From Sulfurihydrogenibium azorense Az-Fu1 (GTDB lineage: Bacteria; Aquificota; Aquificia; Aquificales; Hydrogenothermaceae): a DNA stretch of 64,000 nucleotides. Position numbers and translations under genes: made by a program. Below, one piece after another: positions 47,684-58,972 of this stretch. The stretch covers positions 1,114,003 through 1,178,002 of the forward strand of contig NC_012438.1 of NCBI RefSeq assembly GCF_000021545.1. Direction: 5' to 3'. The notes under the pieces are model-generated. The model was not told where the DNA came from. It did no database searches and worked only from the letters and a program-made list of their open reading frames with translations. How positions within the stretch are numbered: the first letter of the stretch is position 1; each line of letters begins with the position of its first letter.

Positions 47684-49645
47684 TTAGCTAATTCTATCTT
47701 TAGGCTCACTTATGTAATAACCTTGAGAGTAATCTATACCTAACTCTTTCACTTTTTCAAAGACTTCTTTACAGTGGACAAACTCTGCGATTGTTTTTAT
47801 ACCTAACTTTTTGGCAAGATTTACTATGTTTTCTACTATTATTTGAGAGTTTATATCTTGATGTATATTCTTTATTAAAGAAGCATCTATTTTTATATAA
47901 TCTACATCTAATTTTAGTATATAAGCAAAGTTTGAATACCCAGACCCAAAATCATCTATAGCTACTTTAGCACCAAAACTTTTAACGTTTTTGATAAATC
48001 CTGAAACATCTTCATAGTTCTCTATACCTTCTGATTCTAATATCTCAAACGTTATCTTTAAATCGCTCTCTTTTAAAGTTTTAATAATTTCAGTAGATAT
48101 TTCCTCGTTAAGTATATCTAAAACGGATAAGTTTATAGAAATTTCATAATCTTTTGCATGTTTTATGGCTTCTTTAAATACTTTCTTTGTTATGGCTAGA
48201 TACAGTTTAGATTTTTTTGCAATCTCTAAAAAGTAAAAAGGAGAGTAAACCGTGTTGTCTATTTTCACTCTTACAAGGCTTTCATACTTTTCTATCTTGT
48301 TCGTTTGATTGTTTAAGATAGGTTGGTAGTAAACTAAAAATCCATCTTCATCTATCGCTTTTTTAAGATTCCTTACCCAAGAGATATTGTTTTGATAAAT
48401 CTCTTGAATTTTTAAAGTCTCATCATAACATACAAAATTTTTCTTACTTTGTTTTGCATACTTTAAAGCCATATCAGCCTTCTCTAACGCTTTTGTTTCA
48501 TCTTTACTTCCTTCTGCAGCTCCTATTGTAATGTCTATAGGGATAGATAACCCTTCAATTTCAAAAGGTTTTGATTGAACCTCATAAAAAATCTCGTTTA
48601 CAAGAGACTCAAGGAAAGTTTTTGGATAGAATCTATCTATCAGTATTAAAAACTCATCACCAGATAGTTTATAAACGTTAAAGTTGTGTTTTTTTCCTAT
48701 ATCTTTTAATCTATTTCCCAAAGCATTTAAAAGCATATCACCTATTTTTATTCCATATACATCATTTATCTCTTTAAAGGAATCTATATTTACAATAATA
48801 ACTTTGTATTCTTTAAGATTTTTTAAATCTTCCATAAGCTTAATTCTGTTTGGAAGGTTGGTTAATTTATCTAAGTAGATTAACTCTTTCTCTAAAGATC
48901 TATCCTTCTTTATTCCAATAATGTTTGATATTTTTCCATTTTCGTCATACAAAGCAAAGGCAAAAAGCTCTACATCTTTGTGTTCACCAGATTTTGTTTT
49001 AATTTGAATCTCACCTAGATAAGAGCCTTTTGATTTAATCTCTTGAAATATCTTTTCTAAATCATCCTTTTTCATATGAATATTAGGAGTTTTTCCTATA
49101 AGTTCTTCAATAGAGTATCCTATTAGATTTTCATGGGATTTGTTCTGCTCTAAATAATATCCATCTTTATCTAAAATAGCAACAGCATCACTGATATTCA
49201 AGAAAATACTGTATATAAGCTCATACCTTTTTTCTAACTGTTCTTTTAGTGTTTGAAGTTGTTTGTTTAAGTTATCTAAATGGGTTAAATCTCTTGCATT
49301 TACTATAAGATACTCTATATCACCTTTTTCATTATAGAGAGCATTTACGTTTTTAACTACATGAACTAGTGTTCCATCTTTCTTTCTAAAAATAGTCTCT
49401 TGGTCTAAACATTTTCCAGTTGATTTTACAGATATCATACAAGCGTTATAGATACTTTCCTCAGTGGCTATCTCCATTATATGTTTTCCTATAACTTCTT
49501 CTTTACTATAACCTAAGATTTCAGAGAAAGTATCATTTACATATAGGATTTTACCGTCTAAATCTATTGTAAATATAATATCTGGTGATTTATCTATTAT
49601 TCTACGTAAAAGCTCAAAGTTTTGTGATGTTTCTTTTAAAAACAT
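47684..49645 (-). CDS. PAS-PAS-GGDEF-EAL cyclic-di-GMP protein
   Basis: This soluble sensor has about 653 residues and two PAS domains (about residues 10-125 and 145-260; ILYVNDTFSEILGYSKEEVIG and YLEQNKSHENLIGYSIEEL). A GGDEF domain whose motif reads SGDEF and an EAL domain with YESLVRV follow. The EAL side keeps the catalytic set: NLSVLD, IAIDDFGSGYSNF, DYIKID and the late SQGYYISEP. I predict phosphodiesterase activity; cyclase activity is doubtful with Ser in the first motif position. ATG 49645 is chosen with GGGGT upstream, though a TTG at 49657 is possible. It has no membrane segment. Confidence 0.88.
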   Translation of the reverse strand: MFLKETSQNFELLRRIIDKSPDIIFTIDLDGKILYVNDTFSEILGYSKEEVIGKHIMEIATEESIYNACMISVKSTGKCLDQETIFRKKDGTLVHVVKNVNALYNEKGDIEYLIVNARDLTHLDNLNKQLQTLKEQLEKRYELIYSIFLNISDAVAILDKDGYYLEQNKSHENLIGYSIEELIGKTPNIHMKKDDLEKIFQEIKSKGSYLGEIQIKTKSGEHKDVELFAFALYDENGKISNIIGIKKDRSLEKELIYLDKLTNLPNRIKLMEDLKNLKEYKVIIVNIDSFKEINDVYGIKIGDMLLNALGNRLKDIGKKHNFNVYKLSGDEFLILIDRFYPKTFLESLVNEIFYEVQSKPFEIEGLSIPIDITIGAAEGSKDETKALEKADMALKYAKQSKKNFVCYDETLKIQEIYQNNISWVRNLKKAIDEDGFLVYYQPILNNQTNKIEKYESLVRVKIDNTVYSPFYFLEIAKKSKLYLAITKKVFKEAIKHAKDYEISINLSVLDILNEEISTEIIKTLKESDLKITFEILESEGIENYEDVSGFIKNVKSFGAKVAIDDFGSGYSNFAYILKLDVDYIKIDASLIKNIHQDINSQIIVENIVNLAKKLGIKTIAEFVHCKEVFEKVKELGIDYSQGYYISEPKDRIS

Positions 49646-49738
49646 ACTACCCCACAAGTTAAAAATTATCTACTATATTATAGTCATTTTTTCAAAAAAA
49701 TTTAGTTTTATGAGCAAGGATAAGTAGAGAAGTTTTAG

Positions 49739-51667
<1,929 letters not shown>

Positions 51668-51700
51668 ATTTATAAGTATCATCTTTAAGAGGTAAACTCT

Positions 51701-52696
51701 ATGGCTACTGTAGAAGAGAGAGTAGATAGACTTGAACATCTTGTAGAAGATTTGGCAAAAGTTTTAGAAGCAAACTTTGAAAGAGTTTACGATATACTAC
51801 TTAAAAACGAGCTTTTAACCAAAGAAAGATTTAGAGAATGGGAAAAACGTTTTGAAAAAGAACGATTAGAGTGGAACGAAAGATTTGAAAGAGAGAGAAA
51901 ACAGAGAGAAGAAGAGCGAAAAAGAGACTGGGAAGAATGGAACAGAAAGCTAGAAGAAAGCTTGAAAAAGTGGAACGAAAAACTTGAAGAAGAAAGAAAA
52001 CAACGAGAAGAGGAGAGAAAGAAAGACAGAGAAGAATGGCTAAAAAAACTTGAAGAAGAAAGAAAACTTAGAGAAGAAGAACGGAAAAAAGACTGGGAAG
52101 AGTGGAACAGGAAGCTGGAAGAGGACTTTAAAAAATGGAATGAAAAACTGGAAAAAGAGAGACAAGAATGGCTGAAAAAATTAGAAGAAGAAAAAAGAGT
52201 GTGGGAAGAAAAGTTTGAAAAAGAAAAAGAGATTGCAAACAAGAGATGGGCTGAGATTAGTGATAGACTTGGAACTTTAGTAGAAGATATAGTAGCACCA
52301 AACATAAGAACTATCGCTCAGAAATATTTTAGCTGTGTCGATGTTGAGTTTGAAGGTATAAGAGTCAAAAAGCAAAATACTATAGATAAAAGTAAAAGAA
52401 GAGAGTTTGACTTTATAGTAGTCTGTGAAGAAGTTGTAGTGTTAAATGAGACAAAATCAAAACCAAGAGCTGAAGATGTAATAAAATTTGCAGAATTTAT
52501 CAGTAGTAAAAAATTTTTTGAATACTTCCCTGAGTATAAAAATAAAAAACTTATCCCAGTATTTTCTTCAATATACTTAAGTGAAGATATAGTAAACCTT
52601 TTGACAAAAAATGGTATATACGCCCTTGCTTTTAAAGGGTCTGAAATGGATTTACTAAACTACAGTGAGGTAAAAAAAGGCTTTGAGAAAAATTAG
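51701..52696 (+). CDS. Coiled-coil protein with C-terminal PD-(D/E)XK-like domain (DUF3782 type)
   Basis: This 331-residue protein has two parts. Residues 40-185 are an extremely charged helix, rich in Glu, Lys, Arg and Trp. Inside it a 32-residue segment (69-100, REEERKRDWEEWNRKLEE onward) recurs at 124-155 after 55 residues. Residues 185-331 form a nuclease-like domain with FDFIVV (Asp237) and VLNETKSK (Glu250, Lys252), the D-x12-ExK arrangement of PD-(D/E)XK folds. Activity is unproven. It starts behind AAGAGG and overlaps nadE by 14 bp. Confidence 0.78.
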   Translation: MATVEERVDRLEHLVEDLAKVLEANFERVYDILLKNELLTKERFREWEKRFEKERLEWNERFERERKQREEERKRDWEEWNRKLEESLKKWNEKLEEERKQREEERKKDREEWLKKLEEERKLREEERKKDWEEWNRKLEEDFKKWNEKLEKERQEWLKKLEEEKRVWEEKFEKEKEIANKRWAEISDRLGTLVEDIVAPNIRTIAQKYFSCVDVEFEGIRVKKQNTIDKSKRREFDFIVVCEEVVVLNETKSKPRAEDVIKFAEFISSKKFFEYFPEYKNKKLIPVFSSIYLSEDIVNLLTKNGIYALAFKGSEMDLLNYSEVKKGFEKN

Positions 52697-54407
52697 AGTA
52701 GCACTTGGACAGATAAACCCAATTGTTGGTGATTTTGACTATAATCTGCAAAAAATTTTAGACTACATAAAAAAAGCTAAAGATTTACAGGTAGATATTA
52801 TAGCATTTCCAGAACTTGCTTTAACAGGATATCCACCAGAAGACCTTATTTTAAAGCCTTCCTTTATTGAGAAAAATCTACAATACATCAAAAAATTAAC
52901 AGAAAATGTTGAAGACATCGTAGTTATAGTTGGCTTTATTGATAAAAAAGAGGACATATACAACGCAGCTGCAATTATACACAATAAAAATATAATCGCC
53001 ACATACCACAAACAGTTTTTACCCAACTACGGAGTTTTTGATGAAAACAGATACTTCCAAAAAGGAAATGGGTTAACAGTATTTGAGATAGAAGGTTATA
53101 AATTTGGAGTATCTATATGTGAGGATATCTGGTATCCAGAAAACCCTATAAACACTTATGCAGTAGAAGGTTGTGAAGTTATTTTTAATATTAATGCATC
53201 ACCATACAGTGAAGGAAAAGTTAAAAAGAGAGAAGAACTGTTAAAAGTAAGGTCAAGGGATAACCTTGTATCGATTGCTTACGTAAATCTCGTAGGTGGA
53301 CAAGACGAACTTGTTTTTGATGGAAACAGCTTTTTTGTGAATCCAAACGGAGAAATCCTTGGAAAAGGAGAGTCATTCAAAGAGGATTTAGTGGTTGCAG
53401 ACATAGATTTAGATGAAATTTTTAGATACCAGCTAAAAGACAACAGACTAAAAAACCTTAGGTCAGAGTACAGAAGATCAGATAAAGTAAATTATATAAA
53501 AGTTGATTACCAAATAAAAGAAAAGACAGTAAACATAGAGCAAAAGATAGTCCTTGATAAACCAGATATAGAAAACACTTACAATACCCTTGTTTTAGGA
53601 CTTAGAGACTATATAACAAAAAATGGATTTAAAAAGGTAGTGATAGGTCTTAGTGGAGGAGTGGACAGTTCATTAGTTGCAACCATTGCTGTAGATGCCC
53701 TTGGTAATGAAAATGTAAAAGGTGTACTTATGCCTTCTCCTTACACATCAAAAGAGTCAATAGAAGATGCCCTTGAACTTGCTAAAAATCTAAATATAGA
53801 AACTTTCATTATCCCTATAACAAACATCTTCCAAACATACTTAGACGAATTTAAAGAGATTTTTAAAGGACTAAAACCAGATACAACGGAAGAGAACCTT
53901 CAAGCAAGGATAAGAGGAAATATACTTATGGCTCTTTCTAACAAGTTTGGCTGGATAGTTTTGGCAACAGGAAATAAAAGTGAGATGAGTGTAGGGTACT
54001 CAACCCTTTACGGTGATATGGTAGGAGGGTTTGCGGTTATTAAGGATGTGTTAAAGACAAAGGTTTATCAGCTTTGTGAGTATAGAAACAGCATTTCAAA
54101 AGTTATTCCTGATAGAGTTTTAATAAAACCACCTTCAGCAGAACTTAGACCAAACCAAACAGACGAAGCAGAACTTGCACCTTACCATATCTTAGATGAG
54201 ATAATAAAAATGTACGTAGAACAAGATTGCTCTGTAGAAGAGATTATAAAAGCTGGATTTGATGAAAAGACTGTCAAAAAGATAGTAAAACTTATAGACA
54301 CAAACGAATACAAAAGAAGACAGTCTCCAATAGGTATAAAGATAACAGAAAGAGCTTTTGGAAAAGACAGGAGAATGCCTATAACAAATAGGTTTAAGGA
54401 GATATAA
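52683..54407 (+). CDS. nadE: Glutamine-dependent NAD+ synthetase
   Basis: This 574-residue two-domain enzyme makes NAD+ from deamido-NAD+, glutamine and ATP. The N-terminal nitrilase-like glutaminase shows the Glu-Lys-Cys triad in AFPELALTGYPPEDL, HKQFLPNYGVFDE and SICEDIWYP. The synthetase domain from about residue 290 has GLSGGVDSSLVATIA (SGGxDS P-loop) and ATGNKSEMSVGYSTLYGDMVGG. It starts with TTG 52683 inside the end of the previous gene and ends with TAATG overlapping the next. Confidence 0.96.
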   Translation: MRKIRVALGQINPIVGDFDYNLQKILDYIKKAKDLQVDIIAFPELALTGYPPEDLILKPSFIEKNLQYIKKLTENVEDIVVIVGFIDKKEDIYNAAAIIHNKNIIATYHKQFLPNYGVFDENRYFQKGNGLTVFEIEGYKFGVSICEDIWYPENPINTYAVEGCEVIFNINASPYSEGKVKKREELLKVRSRDNLVSIAYVNLVGGQDELVFDGNSFFVNPNGEILGKGESFKEDLVVADIDLDEIFRYQLKDNRLKNLRSEYRRSDKVNYIKVDYQIKEKTVNIEQKIVLDKPDIENTYNTLVLGLRDYITKNGFKKVVIGLSGGVDSSLVATIAVDALGNENVKGVLMPSPYTSKESIEDALELAKNLNIETFIIPITNIFQTYLDEFKEIFKGLKPDTTEENLQARIRGNILMALSNKFGWIVLATGNKSEMSVGYSTLYGDMVGGFAVIKDVLKTKVYQLCEYRNSISKVIPDRVLIKPPSAELRPNQTDEAELAPYHILDEIIKMYVEQDCSVEEIIKAGFDEKTVKKIVKLIDTNEYKRRQSPIGIKITERAFGKDRRMPITNRFKEI

Positions 54408-55600
54408 TGGATTTACACTATCTATTTTTATCCTTGGCAGCAATAATATTCGTTGGAAGGGTTTTAGGAGATTTATTCAATAAATTTGGCATCCCAGCTG
54501 TTTTGGGTGAGATTTTTGCAGGGATTGTACTTGGGACAAGTGTTTTAGGTCTCATTGAGGTAAACGATGCAATAAAGGTTCTGGCTGAAATAGGTATAAT
54601 CCTTCTTTTGTTTAAAGTAGGTCTTGAAGCAGACATCCATCAACTTAAAAAAGTTGGAATTCCTGCTTTTATTGTTGCAACAGTAGGTGCAGCTCTTCCA
54701 ATGTTATTTGGAAGTTTATTGAGTTATTACCTATTCAACCTTCCCCTTACAACATCCTTATTTATAGGAGGAACGTTAACTGCTACAAGTATAGGTATAA
54801 CAGTAAAAGTTTTAACAGACCTTGGTAAGATGAATCAAAGATTTGCCCAGATAGTTTTAGCTGCAGCTGTGTTAGACGATATTTTTGGAGTGATAGTTTT
54901 AGCGGTACTTTACGAGTTTGCGAAAAAAGGAACAGTTGATATAACATCCACTATTACCATGATTTTCTACATTGCTACATTCTTTGTACTTGCACCTGTT
55001 TTAGCTAAAGTTTTTGCCAAGTTGATTAATGTATTTGCTATAAAACTAAAAAGTGAAGATTTTATTCCAGTTGCTGTGATGTCTTTAATTTTTTTATTTG
55101 CCTTTTTATCCCACGAAGTTGGTTCACCTGAGATATTGGGAGCATTTACAGTAGGCCTTGCACTTTCAAGAAGGTTCGTAATTCCATTTGCAGTATTCTT
55201 AAAGATAGAAGAAAAAGAAAAAATGGTAGAAAAGGTAGAACATTCAATAAACCCTCTTGTCTCAATACTTACACCTATCTTCTTTGTATCAATAGGACTT
55301 AGTTTAAATTTAAAAGCAATTGACTTTACATCTTTAGATTTTTGGAAAATATCTATTGTTTTACTTATAGTTGCAATACTTGGAAAAGTCTTGTCAGGAT
55401 TCTTTGTAAAAGGAACTTCAAAAGAAAAATTACTAATAGGTTTTTCAATGCTTCCACGGGGAGAAGTAGGTTTAATATTTGCAGAACTGGGAAAACAAGC
55501 TAAACTTTTTGACGACCTTCTTTACGCTGTCATAATATTTGTAGTAGCCTTCACAACTTTAATATCTCCAATAATATTAAAAATTCTTGTAAAGGGTTAA
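54407..55600 (+). CDS. CPA2-family cation/proton antiporter
   Basis: This 397-residue membrane protein has about 12 hydrophobic segments. GIPAVLGEIFAGIVLGTSVLG near residue 28 and LAEIGIILLLFKVGLEADI near 60 are family signatures, and VLDDIFGVIVLAVLYE near 150 has the Asp pair of the ion site. It ends with the membrane domain and lacks the RCK/KTN tail of KefB/C. It probably exchanges Na+ or K+ for H+. It starts one base before the nadE stop is complete, so it is coupled to nadE. Confidence 0.92.
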   Translation: MDLHYLFLSLAAIIFVGRVLGDLFNKFGIPAVLGEIFAGIVLGTSVLGLIEVNDAIKVLAEIGIILLLFKVGLEADIHQLKKVGIPAFIVATVGAALPMLFGSLLSYYLFNLPLTTSLFIGGTLTATSIGITVKVLTDLGKMNQRFAQIVLAAAVLDDIFGVIVLAVLYEFAKKGTVDITSTITMIFYIATFFVLAPVLAKVFAKLINVFAIKLKSEDFIPVAVMSLIFLFAFLSHEVGSPEILGAFTVGLALSRRFVIPFAVFLKIEEKEKMVEKVEHSINPLVSILTPIFFVSIGLSLNLKAIDFTSLDFWKISIVLLIVAILGKVLSGFFVKGTSKEKLLIGFSMLPRGEVGLIFAELGKQAKLFDDLLYAVIIFVVAFTTLISPIILKILVKG

Positions 55601-55603
55601 AAG

Positions 55604-56002
55604 ATGGAAAACTACTACTTACTTAAAACAGAGCCCTCAGAGTACTCATACGACGATTTAGAAAAGGAAGGTAGAACAGTTTGGAACGGAGTCAAAAACC
55701 CACTGGCTCAAAAGTTTATAAAAAGTATGAAACCAAAAGATAAAGTGTTTATATACCACTCAGGTAAAGAAAAAGCAATAGTAGGACTTGGAGAGGTCAT
55801 CTCAGAACCTTACTTAGATGAAAATAATCTATACGTTGTAGACATAAAACCTTTAAAAAGGTTAAAACTTCTAACATTGAAAGAAATAAAATCTATTACA
55901 GACTTTAAAGATTTTTACTTAGTAAGAATGCCAAGATTAAGTGTTATGCCAGTCCCAGAAAATTTGGTAAAATTAATATTAGAAAAAAGTGATGGAGGTT
56001 GA
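55604..56002 (+). CDS. EVE-domain protein
   Basis: This 132-residue EVE (PUA-like) protein has YYLLKTEPSEYSYDDL at the start, TVWNGVKNPLAQKF near residue 27 and KVFIYHSGKEKAIVGLGEV near 48. These residues line the pocket for modified bases or nucleotides. It lacks other domains. Stand-alone EVE proteins have been linked to modified-base recognition, but no target can be assigned here. It begins 3 bp after the antiporter stop. Confidence 0.92.
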   Translation: MENYYLLKTEPSEYSYDDLEKEGRTVWNGVKNPLAQKFIKSMKPKDKVFIYHSGKEKAIVGLGEVISEPYLDENNLYVVDIKPLKRLKLLTLKEIKSITDFKDFYLVRMPRLSVMPVPENLVKLILEKSDGG

Positions 56003-56005
56003 ATC

Positions 56006-56320
56006 GTGTCGTTTTTAGTTGAGTTTTCAATGTTTCCTACAGACAAAGGAGAAAGTGTAAGTCAGTACGTAAGCAGAATAATAAAGATGATAGATAGCTC
56101 AGGAGTACCTTACAAATTAACACCTATGGGAACAGTTTTTGAAACAAACACAATGGAAGAGGCTTTAAACATAATAAACCAAGCATACAAACAACTTGAA
56201 CCGGACTGTAATAGGGTTTACACAGTAATAAAAATGGATATAAGAAAAAACGCAGAAAATAGAATAGAAGGAAAAGTAAAATCAGTAGAGGAAAAGTTAG
56301 GTAAAGAAGTGAAGAAATGA
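56006..56320 (+). CDS. MTH1187-family thiamine-binding protein
   Basis: This 104-residue ferredoxin-like fold protein carries FSMFPTDKGESVSQYVSRII near residue 7, PYKLTPMGTVFETNTMEEAL near 33 and RVYTVIKMDIRK near 72, all typical of the MTH1187/YqgV family. Members bind thiamine and its precursors. It starts at GTG 56006 behind GGAGGTT and overlaps the Rad50-like gene by 4 bp. Confidence 0.88.
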   Translation: MSFLVEFSMFPTDKGESVSQYVSRIIKMIDSSGVPYKLTPMGTVFETNTMEEALNIINQAYKQLEPDCNRVYTVIKMDIRKNAENRIEGKVKSVEEKLGKEVKK

Positions 56321-58971
56321 TAATCACAAAGTTAACTTTAAAAAACTTTTTAGCCCATGATAACACACAAGTAGAGTTTTCTCCTTCTGGAATTACTGCC
56401 ATAATAGGGGAAAACGGGTCTGGTAAAACATCTATCTTAGAAGGAATAATGTTTGCCCTTTTTGGAAAATCATCTAAAGGGAACCAAATAGACCTAATAA
56501 AATGGGGAAGAAATAAAGCCTTAGTTGAACTTGAGTTTATAAAAAACGGTACTACTTACAAAATAGTAAGAGAGTTAGATAAAAAAGGTAGAACTGTCTC
56601 TTCAACTGCATTACTATACAGGATAGAAAGCGGTAGACAAGTCTTAGAAAGACAAAAAAATCTAAAACAAGAACTCCCCAAAATAACCGGAATATCAGAA
56701 AAAACCTTTTTAAACTCTATTCTAATAAGACAAGGGGAGATAGAAGGCTTTATAAAACAAAAACCAGCAGACAGAGAAAAAACTATAGAAGAAATTTTAG
56801 ACCTTCATATGTACGCTAAACTTTTAGAAAAGTACGCAGACAAAAGAAAAAATTACGAAAAACAGTTAGAGATACTAAAAACAGAAAAAGTAGATAAACA
56901 GTCTTTAGAAGACCAGATAAAAACCATAACAGATCAGATAAACCAGTTAGAAACTGTTTTAAACCAGCTAACCCAAGAAAAACAAAGTTTAGAACAACAG
57001 CTAAATCAAACAGAAGAAAAAATAAACCAGTACAGTCTTCTAGAAAATGAAAAAAGATTATTAGAAACAAAGATTGATAACATAGAGCAAAAGATAGAAG
57101 AGATAAACAAAAAAATAAAAGAAATAGAAGGTCTTAAACAGCAGCTTCCTGAGTTGCAAGAAAAAGTTAAACAGCTCCAAGATATTGAAAAGCACTACGA
57201 AAAACTTAAAAATTTAGAAAATCTCTACATTAAACTGTCTCACGTTGAGAAAGATTTAGAAGAAATTCAAAAAAAAATAGAATTTAAACAAAAATTCCAG
57301 CCTATTTATCAAGATATAACACAAAAACAAGATCAGCTAAAACAAATATCCCAAGAAATTATAAGACTAGAGAAAATTAAAGGAGAGATAGAACAACTTG
57401 AAAAACAATTAAAAGAAAAACAAAAAGACCTTGCGACAAAAAAACAGAAATACGACCAAATTGTAAAACAGTTATTACATTATTATTCAAAGTTTCAGCA
57501 ACTATTTTTAAATCCTTTTATGATAGATGAACATATAAATCAAAACAGATATAAAATGGAAAATCTTTCCAAAGAGCTTGATAAAGTTAAACAAGAAAAA
57601 GCAGATATAGAAGCTGAAGGTAAACAACTAAAAGAAAAATTATCAAACCTATCATCAATACATGGAGACTGTCCAACCTGTGGAAGACCCCTTGAAGAAC
57701 ATCAAAAAGAAGAACTTATAAACGAAATAAACAAAGTGTTAGAAGAAAAGAGAAATAAACACAAGCAGCTAACACAAAAACAAAAAGAAATTGAAGAAGA
57801 GTTAAAAAAACAAAAAGAGATAGAACAGCTCCTAAACCAGTTAAAACCTATTTATGATAGTATTAAGGAAGTTGAAAAGGAAATATCAACTTACGAATCT
57901 AAAATAAAAGCAAAACAGCACCAAATAAAAGATTTAGACCTGCTAAAATCTCAAAAAGAAGATATAGAAAAGTTTATATTATCTCACAGTCAAGACTTTG
58001 GATACTATCAAAAGATACTTCAAGAGAACCTTGAAGAAATTAAACAAAAATTAATAGAAGAGCAAAACATGATTTTAAAAGATATAGAAAGTATTGGACT
58101 AAAAGTAGAACCTTTACAAATAAAGCAAGAAATTTCTGAAGCCAGTAATAAAATCCAGCAGTTAAAACCTTTTAATGATAGCTACAATCAAATCCTACCT
58201 AAACTAAAGGAAGAAGACAGTTTAGAAAGGCAGCTTCAAGAAAGTGAAAACACTAAAACTCAGTTAGAAAATCAGCTCAATGATATTGAAGAAAAGTTAA
58301 AAGATTTAGACATTGAAAAATTCAAAGAAGAAAAAGAAAAGATTAAAGCTCAAATAGAAGAAAAAAACAAAGAGATATCAGAAAAAAATCAGCAACTTGG
58401 ACATCTAAAAGGTCAAAAAAGTATTTTAGAAGATGGGTTAAAAAAAGCTGAAGAACAAGAGGAAAGAATAGAGCATTTATCAGGTAAAGTTAAAAAATAC
58501 TACAAAGTGGAAAACGCTATACAGCAGATACAAAAACTTTTAAAACAAAACGCTATGTATAACCTTCCAAAAATCACAGAAGAGATATTCAACAGATTTG
58601 GATTTAATCAATTTATAAATCTTAAGTTTTCAGAAAAGTACGATATTGTCTTGACAGCAAATACAGTTTCTTCCTCTAACGTAGAAGTAAATATAGATGC
58701 ATTAAGTGGAGGGCAGAGAGTTGCCCTCTCAATAGCTTTAAGACTTGCTATAGCAAAACTCCTTAACGAAAAGGCAGACTTTTTAATATTAGATGAACCT
58801 ACAATATTTTTAGATGATGAAAGGAAGAAAGAGCTTGTTGATCTCTTTGGAGAGCTTAAAGAGAGTAATTTTATCAAACAACTTATAATAACAACCCACG
58901 ACGAAGAGTTAGAAGGCTGGGCTAACGTAATATACAAAGTAAAAGATGGCTCTGTAGAGCTAATAAGTTAA
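56317..58971 (+). CDS. Rad50/SbcC-type SMC ATPase
   Basis: This 884-residue protein has the Rad50 plan. Walker A is IIGENGSGKTSI (residues 30-41) and a Q-loop follows (SILIRQGEIEGFIKQKP). A long coiled coil has the zinc hook CPTC at 452-455 in the middle, then LSGGQRVALSIALRLA (signature) and LILDEPTIFLDDERKKEL (Walker B, D-loop). With Mre11/SbcD it processes DNA ends. No Mre11 gene is adjacent in the window; the HerA-like gene is 10 kb away. The length is closer to archaeal Rad50 than to the longer SbcC of proteobacteria. Its 3' end is 1 bp from the convergent flgL stop. Confidence 0.93.
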   Translation: MIITKLTLKNFLAHDNTQVEFSPSGITAIIGENGSGKTSILEGIMFALFGKSSKGNQIDLIKWGRNKALVELEFIKNGTTYKIVRELDKKGRTVSSTALLYRIESGRQVLERQKNLKQELPKITGISEKTFLNSILIRQGEIEGFIKQKPADREKTIEEILDLHMYAKLLEKYADKRKNYEKQLEILKTEKVDKQSLEDQIKTITDQINQLETVLNQLTQEKQSLEQQLNQTEEKINQYSLLENEKRLLETKIDNIEQKIEEINKKIKEIEGLKQQLPELQEKVKQLQDIEKHYEKLKNLENLYIKLSHVEKDLEEIQKKIEFKQKFQPIYQDITQKQDQLKQISQEIIRLEKIKGEIEQLEKQLKEKQKDLATKKQKYDQIVKQLLHYYSKFQQLFLNPFMIDEHINQNRYKMENLSKELDKVKQEKADIEAEGKQLKEKLSNLSSIHGDCPTCGRPLEEHQKEELINEINKVLEEKRNKHKQLTQKQKEIEEELKKQKEIEQLLNQLKPIYDSIKEVEKEISTYESKIKAKQHQIKDLDLLKSQKEDIEKFILSHSQDFGYYQKILQENLEEIKQKLIEEQNMILKDIESIGLKVEPLQIKQEISEASNKIQQLKPFNDSYNQILPKLKEEDSLERQLQESENTKTQLENQLNDIEEKLKDLDIEKFKEEKEKIKAQIEEKNKEISEKNQQLGHLKGQKSILEDGLKKAEEQEERIEHLSGKVKKYYKVENAIQQIQKLLKQNAMYNLPKITEEIFNRFGFNQFINLKFSEKYDIVLTANTVSSSNVEVNIDALSGGQRVALSIALRLAIAKLLNEKADFLILDEPTIFLDDERKKELVDLFGELKESNFIKQLIITTHDEELEGWANVIYKVKDGSVELIS

Positions 58972-58972
58972 A

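Noticed and set aside
51787-52305. Long Ser/Phe-rich open frame on the minus strand
   Set aside because: It is the mirror of the Glu/Lys-rich coiled-coil coding repeats on the plus strand. It has no ribosome site and low-complexity composition.
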